Below, piece by piece: positions 1-6,711 of a stretch of DNA of 13,643 nucleotides. Position 1 is the first letter of the stretch. Every line of letters starts with the position of its first letter. Location of the stretch: assembly GCA_964410725.1 (NCBI GenBank), contig CAYPID010000053.1, positions 1-13,643 of the forward strand. Direction: 5' to 3'. Under the pieces are notes generated by a model. That model was not told the DNA's origin and did not search any database. It saw nothing but the letters and a program-made list of their open reading frames with translations. This DNA comes from CALAZP01 sp964410725. GTDB taxonomy: Bacteria; Bacteroidota; Bacteroidia; Chitinophagales; Saprospiraceae. A program made the position numbers and the translations under genes.

Positions 1-317
1 CCTATAGAAATGTCAGTCGCGCATTAAGCACCTCACATTGGAAATTAATAGAATATCCGGGTATTGATCATACTCAATTGTTTGATTTAGAAAAGGACCC
101 TGCCGAAAAAAATAACTTAGCAGCAGATGAAAAGTGGCTATCAACTCTAGATTCCCTAAAATTAGTGATGCAACAATGGCAAAACAATTTAGGAGATACC
201 CTTGATTTGGATACACCACCTTGGAGGGAAGCCGAATACAACTTCTCTACCCTAAAAAGAAAGCCTGATCATTGGCAACCTCAATACACGCTAGAAAAAT
301 ATTTTCGTCAGGATTAA
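1..317 (+). CDS. Sulfatase, C-terminal fragment (5' end outside window)
   Basis: This is the last ~104 residues of a protein whose reading frame is already open at base 3. The fragment contains the usual C-terminal block of type I (formylglycine) sulfatases. A basic strand with R and WKLIEYP is followed by QLFDLEKDPAEKNNLA, the pattern that closes the small C-terminal subdomain of the family. The remaining ~55 residues form a charged tail ending KYFRQD. Sulfatases of this type remove sulfate esters from carbohydrates, usually in the periplasm. The Cys/Ser-x-Pro-x-Arg active site and any signal peptide would lie upstream and cannot be seen. A TTG at 78 could be taken for a start, but the match to the family continues upstream of it, so this is a truncated view and not a short gene. 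Its stop overlaps the stop of the converging gene by four bases (TTAA). The class is fairly secure; the substrate cannot be told. Confidence 0.85.
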   Translation, partial: YRNVSRALSTSHWKLIEYPGIDHTQLFDLEKDPAEKNNLAADEKWLSTLDSLKLVMQQWQNNLGDTLDLDTPPWREAEYNFSTLKRKPDHWQPQYTLEKYFRQD

Positions 318-1567
318 AGAGGATCTATAAAACCTACCTGGATATTTTTTTGCTTCGTCATGGAGTCTGTTGAGGTCCAAGTCAACCATATTTTATTTTG
401 AAAAATTTCCATAACTGGAAATCCACTTTCACGACCTGTGCTCATTGGGGCTACTTTTTCTTCAAACTTAACCTGGCCATCTGAATCTACAATAGTCACT
501 TGCACCTGTCCTTCTCGAGTAGTCGGTGAAGATATCAATTGAGAGACGACAATATCATCCCCCATCCAAGCCACATCTACTCTTCCTAAAGTACTGTCTG
601 CAGCAATAAGAATGGGCGCTGCAAAAGTTTCCCCATAATCATTGGAAACCTTTAGCTGCACTTTACTTTGATTGTTGGGGGCGGTAAACCAAACTACAGC
701 GACTCGACCATCGGGTTGAGCACTTATTGCTGGTCCATTTACTGGACATCCCGCAATTTGCCAACCATCAGAATGTAAAATTGATGGAGATTCCCAAACG
801 CCATCCACCCTCCTTATGATTCCCATATCTCTTACCTCATCAGGGGAGCGATCTCTATATACCACCAATACAACTGAATCAGCCACCGCAACATCTGTTT
901 GACAACAATCACAAACCCTATTATCCAACTCCTTTTCATCTTGAAGACTACCATCTGTTTGAATCAAAGCTGTTCTCAGAGTCATAGCTCCTCCACCATG
1001 ACCACCGTGTTCATGAGAACTTTCAAGCTGATCTCCTGTATTTATTTTGGTCATTCTACCATCCAGCCAGACTGCTCTAATAGCGTCTTTATCCTCCGGC
1101 ATGAAGGAAACAAAACCGTGCTCGGCTGAAATTTGGTCTCTGTGTAAAACAAATGAAGTATCCCAGTTTTCCCCCTTGTCTTTGGACAAGGCTATATGTA
1201 TATCGTAATCATAAGTCCCTTCCGCACTTTTCTGCAACCAATGAGCCGTCATCAAGGATTCAGTTTGGGCCATGGCTGGAAAGTCTGCCCAATTGACAAA
1301 CCAATCATTTCCAGATGCTACCTCTCCCGATAATTTCCATTGTTCATCTTCGTAAGTAGCCCATTGCAAATGGTCAATCCCTTCTTGGTCTGTTGCTATC
1401 CAGGACAATAGTAAATTTTGATCTGGATGTGCAAAGAAATTGGGGGTCATTCCTTCGGTAGAGAATTTTGTAAGGATGAAATGATATTTTGGTTCCTGTT
1501 CATTTGAAATCTTGCAGCCTGTTAACATCATCCATAGACCTGAAAAAACTATTATTATTGCTCGCAT
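314..1567 (-). CDS. Sialidase-like (BNR/Asp-box) lipoprotein with CxCC motif
   Basis: This is a 417-residue exported protein. The N-terminus has a hydrophobic segment ending MLTGC, a good lipobox with lipidated Cys18, so it is probably membrane-anchored and faces the periplasm or the outside. Two Asp-box-like motifs (SKDKGENW at 128-135 and SNDYGETF at 308-315) and repeated short beta-strand segments point to a sialidase-type beta-propeller. Proteins like this are often annotated as exo-alpha-sialidase. I do not see the arginine triad clearly enough to claim that activity. The unusual parts are a His/Gly loop HEHGGHGGG (185-193), a cluster VCDCCQTD (C219, C221, C222) followed by YRDRSPDEVRDMG (237-249), and GCPVNGP around C274. 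From memory, the CDCCQT...YRDRS pattern recurs in related proteins. Together these could be a metal site or disulfides, which is inference. The gene starts 33 bp after the flavin oxidoreductase stop, so the two are probably co-transcribed. The fold class is likely; the function is open. Confidence 0.75.
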   Translation of the reverse strand: MRAIIIVFSGLWMMLTGCKISNEQEPKYHFILTKFSTEGMTPNFFAHPDQNLLLSWIATDQEGIDHLQWATYEDEQWKLSGEVASGNDWFVNWADFPAMAQTESLMTAHWLQKSAEGTYDYDIHIALSKDKGENWDTSFVLHRDQISAEHGFVSFMPEDKDAIRAVWLDGRMTKINTGDQLESSHEHGGHGGGAMTLRTALIQTDGSLQDEKELDNRVCDCCQTDVAVADSVVLVVYRDRSPDEVRDMGIIRRVDGVWESPSILHSDGWQIAGCPVNGPAISAQPDGRVAVVWFTAPNNQSKVQLKVSNDYGETFAAPILIAADSTLGRVDVAWMGDDIVVSQLISSPTTREGQVQVTIVDSDGQVKFEEKVAPMSTGRESGFPVMEIFQNKIWLTWTSTDSMTKQKNIQVGFIDPL

Positions 1568-1600
1568 AACTTTTCAAATGTGATTCTTCAAAATACTAAG

Positions 1601-2626
1601 TTAAGCATTTACCATGGGTCGAACTTGATCGCCTATTAATTGGATTGCATTGAGCAATTTATCTTGGGGAAGATCAGCGTTGACCATTTGAAAGGTCAAC
1701 CGATCAATTCCTCCCAATGCTTCACTGTGTCTTTTGATTTTAGCGGCTACCTCTTCAGAATTCCCCACCAATAAGGCCCCCGTTGGACCAGTAAGCGCTT
1801 CAAAATGATCCCTGGTAATGGTGCTCCATCCCCTTTCTTTTCCTATTTTATTAAAGGTTTTTTCATAACCAGGCCAATAATCCTCATGCGCTTGTTCTGT
1901 TGTTTCCGCTACGTACCCCAGTGAATGTATACCCAATTTCAAGCTTTTGGGATCGTGACCAGCCTGTTCAGCGGACCGCCGGTACAAATCTACTAAGGGC
2001 TTAAATCTATGTGTTTCTCCTCCAATAATAGCAATCATCAGTGGCAAACCCAATGAACCGGCACGCGCAAATGAAGCGGGAGTACCACCAACACCAATCC
2101 AAACAGGTATTTTTTCCTGAAACGGTCGAGGGTAAATATTTTGATGATCCAAAGGTGGTCTAAAACGCCCCCTCCAAGAGATGGTTTCCTTTTCTCTCAA
2201 CTGAAGTAAAAGGTCTAATTTTTCGACAAACAAATCATCGTAGTCGCGGAAATCAAAACCAAATAAAGGGAAGGATTCGGTAAAGGAACCTCGACCGACG
2301 ACCATTTCAGCTCTTCCCTTTGATAATATATCTAAAGTGGCAAACTGTTGGAATACACGGACTGGATCCGCTGCACTGAGGACAGTAACTGCACTGGTTA
2401 ATTTGATGTGTTGCGTCCTAGCTGCTGCGGCAGCCAAAATTACAGAAGGGGCCGCATCTAAAAACTCAGCTCGATGGTGTTCTCCAATTCCAAATATATC
2501 CAAACCCACCTGATCCGCTAATTCTATCCTTTTAAGGAGATTTTCCATGGATTGCACATTGGATTCCCCTATTGATAATCCCGGTATCTTCTTCGCACCT
2601 GCGAAACTGTCAATTCCAATTTCCAT
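1601..2626 (-). CDS. LLM-class flavin-dependent oxidoreductase (luciferase-like monooxygenase family)
   Basis: This is a 341-residue cytoplasmic protein with no signal peptide or membrane segment. The sequence begins MEIGIDSFAG and follows the luciferase-like TIM-barrel pattern. GIGEHH lies at about 46-51, then TSAVTVLSAADPVRVF and an LDILSKGRAEMVVGRGS block at about 98-114, then a PVWIGVGGTPASFARAG segment near 175-195 that matches the phosphate-binding region for flavin in this family. Members use F420 or FMN to oxidise or reduce small molecules; which cofactor and substrate apply here cannot be read off. The open frame extends to a TTG at 2650, but the family's normal N-terminus coincides with the ATG at 2626, so I chose that start. 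The upstream bases are A-rich with no clear ribosome-binding site, as is usual in Bacteroidota. It is the first gene of a probable two-gene minus-strand unit with the sialidase-like lipoprotein, and it is divergent from the P-II/amt unit. No functional link to either neighbour is evident. Confidence 0.88.
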   Translation of the reverse strand: MEIGIDSFAGAKKIPGLSIGESNVQSMENLLKRIELADQVGLDIFGIGEHHRAEFLDAAPSVILAAAAARTQHIKLTSAVTVLSAADPVRVFQQFATLDILSKGRAEMVVGRGSFTESFPLFGFDFRDYDDLFVEKLDLLLQLREKETISWRGRFRPPLDHQNIYPRPFQEKIPVWIGVGGTPASFARAGSLGLPLMIAIIGGETHRFKPLVDLYRRSAEQAGHDPKSLKLGIHSLGYVAETTEQAHEDYWPGYEKTFNKIGKERGWSTITRDHFEALTGPTGALLVGNSEEVAAKIKRHSEALGGIDRLTFQMVNADLPQDKLLNAIQLIGDQVRPMVNA

Positions 2627-2942
2627 TTTTCTTTTTGATGATTTTAACAAAACTCAAGAAATAAAGATGAAATACCCTTCATTTTTTAGCTTTTTTCAGG
2701 GTTGACCATAACAACCTATAAAGACGTAAAATATTGATATTTAATGATTTAAACATTCTATTGCTCCTTTTGAACAACACAAAATTCCAAAAAAAAGGAT
2801 TGTCATCTCCGGGACATAGAAGTAGTATTGTGAAGGCCAAGAAACTATTCCCATACATATAACCAAATAAAATTTAACCGATAGATGATTAGGTCATCTA
2901 TCGGACTACTTTACTATTGTCTAATTAAATCAAAAAGGTACT
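2627..2942. other. Divergent intergenic region between flavin oxidoreductase and P-II genes
   Basis: This 316-bp AT-rich spacer must hold promoters for both directions. The only strong structure is the inverted repeat at 2878-2904. On the plus strand TACTATTG (2912-2919) differs by one base from the Bacteroidota -7 consensus TAnnTTTG, but no good TTG element sits at the expected 17-23 bp upstream. A short AAAGG lies just ahead of the ATG at 2943 and may act as a ribosome-binding site. No convincing promoter is seen on the minus strand, and there is no coding potential. Confidence 0.5.
2878..2904 (+). promoter_or_regulatory. Perfect 11-bp inverted repeat upstream of the P-II gene
   Basis: The arms CCGATAGATGA (2878-2888) and TCATCTATCGG (2894-2904) are exactly complementary and are separated by TTAGG. 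The repeat ends 38 bp before the P-II start codon. No T-run follows, so it does not look like a terminator for plus-strand transcription. It could be a protein operator (two half-sites, centres about 16 bp apart) or a hairpin in the 5' leader of the P-II/amt message. A weak -7-like sequence lies just downstream at 2912-2919. If that is the promoter, the dyad would cover the -35 region, which would suit an activator or repressor. The structure is seen directly; the role is inferred. Confidence 0.55.
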
Positions 2943-3281
2943 ATGAAAAAAATCGAAGCTATCATCCGCTTGTCCCAATTTGAAAAAATAAGGACAGCAT
3001 TAGCTGAAATAGGAATCCGATTTTTCACCATGCACGAAGTAAAAGGCTACGGCTTACAAAAGGGTGAAAAATTAACTTACCGGGGAAGTGTCTATGACGC
3101 TGACTACATTCCTAGGCTTCAGCTGGACATCCTCTGTAAAGAGGACAATTTTGAAGAAATCATTGAGGTCATTGTCCAATCGGGAAGAACCGGAGAGGTA
3201 GGTGATGGTAAAATCATTGTGTATGATATCCATCACGTCACCAGAATCAGAACTTCAGAAACCGGCGAAAAAGCCATTTAA
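2943..3281 (+). CDS. glnK: P-II family nitrogen regulatory protein (GlnB/GlnK type)
   Basis: This is a 112-residue protein, the standard length for P-II, and it aligns with the family from end to end. It opens MKKIEAIIRLSQ. The T-loop (about 37-55) keeps Gln39, Tyr46 and Tyr51, the residue uridylylated in enterobacteria. The B-loop is TGEVGDGKI (83-91) with Lys90, and the C-terminal RIRTSETGE carries Arg101 and Arg103 for nucleotide phosphates. P-II trimers sense ATP/ADP and 2-oxoglutarate and, in the GlnK type, plug Amt channels when nitrogen is plentiful. The position equivalent to E. coli Lys58, which contacts 2-oxoglutarate, is Arg58 here, a conservative change. The gene lies 34 bp upstream of an amt gene, the classic glnK-amtB arrangement, which is why I prefer glnK over glnB. 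Whether Tyr51 is modified depends on a GlnD-like enzyme elsewhere in the genome. Confidence 0.95.
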   Translation: MKKIEAIIRLSQFEKIRTALAEIGIRFFTMHEVKGYGLQKGEKLTYRGSVYDADYIPRLQLDILCKEDNFEEIIEVIVQSGRTGEVGDGKIIVYDIHHVTRIRTSETGEKAI

Positions 3282-3315
3282 CCCAACCCATTCATCAAAA
3301 CACAAAATTCGAGAT

Positions 3316-4560
3316 ATGAACGACGCACTTTTTACCGCTAATAATACTTGGATGCTGGTGGCTACGGCTATGGTATTCATCATGCACTTGGGATTTGCCA
3401 GTTTGGAAGCTGGTTTTGTCCAAAGTAAAAACACCGTAAATATCCTATTCAAAAATTCGATGATTATAGGAATTGGTTTGCTGACTTATTGCTTAGTAGG
3501 TTTCAATTTAATGTACCCAGGTGTGAACGAGGGTGGATTTTTTGGATTTGGAGGATTTGGATTAAGTGTTCCAGAAGGCGCAGCAGCTGCAATTGAATAT
3601 GCAGATGGGGGTTACACTTATTGGACTGATTTCATCTTCCAGGGTATGTTTGCCGCCACCGCTGCAACAATTGTTTCAGGTGCTGTTGCAGAACGAATGA
3701 AACTCAATGCTTTCTTAATCTTCGCTACCATTTTTGTGGCCATAGCCTATCCCATTACCGGAATGTGGAAATGGGGATTAGGTTGGTTACATGCAGATGG
3801 ATTTTATGACTTTGCAGGTTCTACTTTAGTCCACGCTGTAGGAGGTTGGGGAGCCTTGGCAGCTATTATTTTACTAGGAGCCAGAAAAGGGAAATTCACC
3901 CCTAATGGCATCAAACCCATACCGGGACATAGTATGCCATTTGCCGCTTTAGGCGTATTCCTACTCTGGTTTGGCTGGTTTGGCTTCAACGGTGGTTCGG
4001 TGCTTTCAGCCGATCCTATGTTGGTATCCCTCGTATTCGTAACGACTTCTCTATCTGCAGCCGCTGGAGCTGTAGGCGCCTTTATTACCTCTTATATGTT
4101 GTTTAAATCACACGATTTATCGATGGTACTGAACGGCATATTAGGAGGATTAGTGGGGATTACCGCTGGCGCAGACCTTATGGGTCCCACCGATGCCATT
4201 ATCATAGGCTTTATTGCTGGGGTAATTATTCCATTCTCCGTTGTATTTTTTGATAAAATCAAACTGGATGATCCAGTAGGAGCCACATCCGTACACTTGG
4301 TTTGTGGATTATGGGGAACACTTGCCGTTGGAATCTTTGGGGATTTAGCCGGTTTAGGACAACTATGGATACAATTGTACGGAACCCTTTCTATTGGAGC
4401 GTTCATCTTTGTCTTTGCATTCCTACTCCTTTTCATCTTAAAGAAAACCATCGGAATCAGGGTTTCTGCTGAAGAAGAAGAAAGGGGTTTAGATATCTCT
4501 GAACACGATATGAAAGCTTACGGCGAACAAAAAGAATTAGAAAGAATAGCTGATTATTAA
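3316..4560 (+). CDS. amt: Ammonium transporter, Amt family
   Basis: This is a 414-residue integral membrane protein with about eleven hydrophobic helices, as expected for Amt/Mep/Rh channels. Diagnostic residues are visible. DFAGSTLVHAVGG (165-177) holds the conserved Asp165 and the first pore histidine, His173. TSVHLVCGLWG (325-335) holds the second pore histidine, His327. FNGGS (224-228) matches the phenylalanine/serine gate region. The cytoplasmic tail has EEEERGLDISEHD (386-398), the conserved C-terminal motif that couples the subunits and meets P-II. It would carry ammonium across the inner membrane as part of a trimer. The frame is open upstream to an ATG at 3202 inside the P-II gene, but the family's N-terminus (ANNTWMLVATAMVF) begins only after the ATG at 3316, so that start is chosen. 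There is no cleavable leader ahead of the first helix, unlike E. coli AmtB. It sits 34 bp after the P-II gene and is followed by a hairpin and then a porin gene. Confidence 0.96.
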   Translation: MNDALFTANNTWMLVATAMVFIMHLGFASLEAGFVQSKNTVNILFKNSMIIGIGLLTYCLVGFNLMYPGVNEGGFFGFGGFGLSVPEGAAAAIEYADGGYTYWTDFIFQGMFAATAATIVSGAVAERMKLNAFLIFATIFVAIAYPITGMWKWGLGWLHADGFYDFAGSTLVHAVGGWGALAAIILLGARKGKFTPNGIKPIPGHSMPFAALGVFLLWFGWFGFNGGSVLSADPMLVSLVFVTTSLSAAAGAVGAFITSYMLFKSHDLSMVLNGILGGLVGITAGADLMGPTDAIIIGFIAGVIIPFSVVFFDKIKLDDPVGATSVHLVCGLWGTLAVGIFGDLAGLGQLWIQLYGTLSIGAFIFVFAFLLLFILKKTIGIRVSAEEEERGLDISEHDMKAYGEQKELERIADY

Positions 4561-4570
4561 AACAAAAGTA

Positions 4571-4606
4571 CCCGGGATTTTGCGGAAGGTCCCGGGCACT
4601 AATTTT
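4571..4606 (+). terminator. Probable weak terminator after amt
   Basis: A perfect 7-bp GC-rich stem, CCCGGGA (4571-4577) with TCCCGGG (4590-4596), closes a 12-nt loop. Two more pairs are possible outside one mismatch. It begins 10 bp after the amt stop. The following T-run is short (4603-4606) and 6 nt away from the stem, so termination is probably incomplete. Some transcripts could read into the porin gene. It may equally act as a 3'-end stabiliser for the P-II/amt message. Confidence 0.55.
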
Positions 4607-4610
4607 AAAA

Positions 4611-4713
4611 ACTCCAGCCAAGCTGAAATCTCTAAAACCACTTCAAAGATAAAGCAACTGGCACATTATTTCAAGTTGGAAAAACCAAGCTTGAAAGGCC
4701 GAAAGGCTGGAGT
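4611..4713 (+). promoter_or_regulatory. Foldable leader upstream of the porin gene
   Basis: The ends of this 103-nt stretch are exact complements: ACTCCAGCC (4611-4619) and GGCTGGAGT (4705-4713). Inside is a second hairpin, TCAAGTTGG (4671-4679) with CCAAGCTTGA (4685-4694), nine pairs with one bulged G and an A5 loop. A third small hairpin, GGCC-GAAA-GGCT (4697-4708), has a GNRA-type loop and uses part of the right outer arm, so it cannot form together with the long-range stem. CAACT (4655-4659) can also pair with AGTTG (4674-4678) as an alternative to the second hairpin. Mutually exclusive pairings are what a regulatory leader would need. I do not recognise a known riboswitch class. The porin ATG follows 26 nt later. 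The pairing is seen directly; expression as RNA and any switching are inferred. Confidence 0.4.
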
Positions 4714-4739
4714 GATTTTCAACCCTTAAATTTTTTAAC

Positions 4740-5780
4740 ATGAAATCCACCAACCACCTTTTATTGAGTTTGCTTTTTCTTTGCTCAGCACCCATCCTTC
4801 TAATCGCGCAAAGTGAAGAAACACCTGCAGCAGAAGAAACCAAATTGCCATTTGAAATTTCTGGATTTGTCGATGTATACTATATGGCTGCTTTTAACGA
4901 CATGGCATTTCCGACGAGCTTTACGGAGGAATTTAATTCTTTTTCTTTGGGTATGGCCAATGTCGCCATTTCTAAAAACTCAGGCAAAGTAGGGTTCTTA
5001 GCGGATATAGCCCTAGGACCAAGAGCTGAAGTGGCCAATGGATTTTCTGGAACATCCCTTTCAGCCATCAAACAACTTTATGTAACCTATGCCCCAAGTG
5101 ATGCCATCACTTTCACTCTAGGAAATTTCGGAACACACGTCGGATACGAAATCATAGATGCCCCAGGTAACCTCAACTACAGCACCAGCTATATGTTTTC
5201 CAACGGACCATTTTACCATACTGGTCTAAAAATGGACGTGGCCCTTTCCGATAATTTTGGTTTCATGGTTGGCCTTTTCGACGATACAGATAGTAAAATG
5301 GATTTTGTCCCGGGCAAACATATTGGACTTCAACTTTCGTATTCAGATGATGCTACCGGCATTTATCTCAATTATATAGCCGGTAGAGATCAGGAAGAAA
5401 CGGACTTCGATCCTGAAGCTAAAAGCAGTCAATTCGATTTAACAGCAACTTTCCAGGCAACTGAAAAATTTGGATTGGGTCTCAACGCCACTACCAAAAA
5501 TGTGAAAATAATGGGAGTAGGTGATTACAGCTGGTCAGGAGCTGCACTATATGCCAATTTAGCTATTACAGAGGGCTTTACATTAGCAGCAAGAGGGGAG
5601 TATATCTCAGATCAAGATGGTCTTATCATGGGCGCTGCCGATGGTAGTATTTTGGGATTAACCCTATCGGGAAATATTCATTTGGGAGATTTAACCATCA
5701 TTCCTGAATTTAGAACCGATTCCGGACCCGAAATGGACGATATCGCCGGCTTTATCTTAGCAGCAGTGTATTCATTCTAA
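4740..5780 (+). CDS. BBP2-type (OmpL-like) outer-membrane beta-barrel porin
   Basis: This is a 346-residue protein with a signal peptide ending about ILLIA-Q (residue 23) and an acidic linker (SEETPAAEET). The barrel region opens FEISGFVDVYYMAAFND, the characteristic first strand of the putative porin-2/OmpL-like family. Alternating hydrophobic strands then run to a C-terminus of FILAAVYSF with a terminal Phe, the usual outer-membrane assembly signal. Conserved-looking turns include LYVTYAPSDAITFTLGNFGTHVGYE and FSNGPFYHTGLKM. Such proteins form channels for small solutes; the specificity here is unknown. Its place directly after P-II and amt, ahead of a strong terminator, suggests it serves nitrogen uptake across the outer membrane, which is inference from position. 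The start codon follows the T/A-rich AAATTTTTTAAC, with no Shine-Dalgarno site. Translation and transcription may depend on the structured leader just upstream. Confidence 0.85.
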   Translation: MKSTNHLLLSLLFLCSAPILLIAQSEETPAAEETKLPFEISGFVDVYYMAAFNDMAFPTSFTEEFNSFSLGMANVAISKNSGKVGFLADIALGPRAEVANGFSGTSLSAIKQLYVTYAPSDAITFTLGNFGTHVGYEIIDAPGNLNYSTSYMFSNGPFYHTGLKMDVALSDNFGFMVGLFDDTDSKMDFVPGKHIGLQLSYSDDATGIYLNYIAGRDQEETDFDPEAKSSQFDLTATFQATEKFGLGLNATTKNVKIMGVGDYSWSGAALYANLAITEGFTLAARGEYISDQDGLIMGAADGSILGLTLSGNIHLGDLTIIPEFRTDSGPEMDDIAGFILAAVYSF

Positions 5781-5806
5781 AATCTCTCGGACTCGTAAGT
5801 TATTAA

Positions 5807-5839
5807 GGCGGATAGCTGCAAAAGCTTTCCGTCTTTTTT
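5807..5839 (+). terminator. Rho-independent terminator after the porin gene
   Basis: An 11-bp stem pairs 5807-5817 with 5823-5833, with one T·T mismatch and one G·U pair. It closes a 5-nt loop (GCAAA) and is followed directly by six T residues (5834-5839). It lies 27 bp after the porin stop and ends the P-II/amt/porin unit. Confidence 0.85.
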
Positions 5840-5897
5840 ATTCCATCAATTAAAAACTTCTACACCTAGCCTCAAACAAAAACATTAAATAAGTTTC

Positions 5898-5958
5898 CTT
5901 CAAAAATGACTTTAAAATGACCCTTTTGAAGACTTCAAATTGTTTTTTTGCCTTCAAA
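5898..5958. repeat. Cluster of four CTTCAAA heptamers, including a 15-bp palindrome
   Basis: CTTCAAA occurs at 5898-5904, inverted at 5925-5931 (as TTTGAAG), at 5933-5939 and at 5952-5958. The middle two form the palindrome TTTGAAG-A-CTTCAAA. The outer two lie inside a longer direct repeat, CCTTCAAAAATG (5897-5908) and CCTTCAAAAAATG (5951-5963). The final ATG of that repeat is the start codon of the next gene. The placement just before the membrane-protein gene suggests operator sites or a local duplication. The repeats are seen directly; the function is inferred. Confidence 0.5.
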
Positions 5959-5960
5959 AA

Positions 5961-6656
5961 ATGGTTGATTATATTCCTATCCTAACCACCGTATTTGCTA
6001 CTATATTTTTCATCCACCTGTACCAACACGCTCGAAGCAAACCGCAAGCCCAACACCTTCTTTGGTGGACCGTTGGGATTGCCACTTATGGATTGGGCAC
6101 CCTAACAGAAAGCATCAATGCCATTTGGGGTTGGCAATTGTGGAACTTCAAATTATGGTACATCATGGGAGCCCTACTCGGTGGTATTCCACTCGCTCAG
6201 GGAAGTGTCTATTTGTTACTCTCCAAAAAATTTGGGAACACCACCTCTTTAATCATTGTGGCGACCATCTTAATCGCAGCCATCTCCGTGCTACTATCCC
6301 CGGTTAACCTCCCCACGGATTTTGACCAAAGACTTTCAGGCAAAGTCCTCACTTGGCAATGGGTGCGTTACTTTTCCCCATTTATCAATTTATACGCCTT
6401 CGTTTTCTTATTTGGAGGAGCAGTCTATTCCGCCTTTCAATACAGAAAATCAGACCACCAAAAAAATAGATTCCTCGGTAATATTTTCATTGCCATCGGG
6501 GCACTTCTTCCTGGAATCGGAGGATCTTTCACCCGATTTGGCTACGTAGAAGTCCTGTACGTTACCGAACTCCTGGGTCTATTAGCCATGTACCAAGGAT
6601 ATGTAATCATCAAAAAAGATACCTCTCAATCTATCTACCAAGCTCAAAATACTTGA
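5961..6656 (+). CDS. Seven-helix integral membrane protein of unknown function
   Basis: This 231-residue protein is made almost wholly of hydrophobic helices; I count about seven, separated by short loops. Visible landmarks are MVDYIPILTTVFATIFFIHLY (helix 1), an LLWWTVGIATYGLGTLTES segment (helix 2), W-rich WGWQLWNFKLWYIMG, SKKFGN, a longer loop with SPVNLPTDFDQRLSG, and a basic QYRKSDHQKNR stretch before the last two helices. The layout resembles the seven-helix sensor modules found at the front of some histidine kinases, but no kinase or other catalytic domain follows, so it would stand alone. I do not recognise a named family. The frame extends back to a TTG at 5940, but the ATG at 5961 begins right at the first helix and is preferred. 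It follows the porin terminator, so it starts a new transcription unit, and the heptamer cluster sits in its upstream region. Confidence 0.7.
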   Translation: MVDYIPILTTVFATIFFIHLYQHARSKPQAQHLLWWTVGIATYGLGTLTESINAIWGWQLWNFKLWYIMGALLGGIPLAQGSVYLLLSKKFGNTTSLIIVATILIAAISVLLSPVNLPTDFDQRLSGKVLTWQWVRYFSPFINLYAFVFLFGGAVYSAFQYRKSDHQKNRFLGNIFIAIGALLPGIGGSFTRFGYVEVLYVTELLGLLAMYQGYVIIKKDTSQSIYQAQNT

Positions 6657-6661
6657 TGCTC

Positions 6662-6692
6662 TTGCAACCTTTTGAGTTTCCAATTATCTTTA
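6662..6692 (+). promoter_or_regulatory. Possible Bacteroidota-type promoter for the small exported protein
   Basis: TTG at 6662-6664 is followed after 20 bp by TATCTTTA (6685-6692), one base off the Bacteroidota -7 element TAnnTTTG and within the usual 17-23 bp spacing. Transcription would begin near 6697, about 15 nt before the ATG at 6712. The match is imperfect and the region is AT-rich. Confidence 0.3.
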
Positions 6693-6711
6693 GTTAAACA
6701 ATTCATACAAA

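Noticed and set aside
2627..2650. TTG start adding eight residues to the flavin oxidoreductase
   Set aside because: The ATG at 2626 gives the normal family start, and there is no ribosome-binding site favouring the TTG.
3202..3315. Earlier in-frame ATG that would add 38 residues to Amt and overlap the P-II gene
   Set aside because: The extra residues are P-II codons read in another frame and match nothing in Amt proteins; the family N-terminus begins after 3316.
4092..4451. 119-codon open frame on the minus strand inside amt
   Set aside because: It lies wholly within a well-supported gene on the other strand and resembles no family; it is a coding shadow.
4659..4674. Sigma-54-like TGGCAC-N5-TTCAA in the porin leader
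   Set aside because: The -12 element lacks the nearly invariant GC, so the match is only to the -24 half; tempting because of the nitrogen context but not supported.
4621..4710. Resemblance to c-di-GMP-I riboswitch or hammerhead ribozyme (AAAGCA, CTGAAAT, CCGAAAGG)
   Set aside because: Neither the conserved c-di-GMP-I core nor the hammerhead CUGANGA core is present; only short fragments match.
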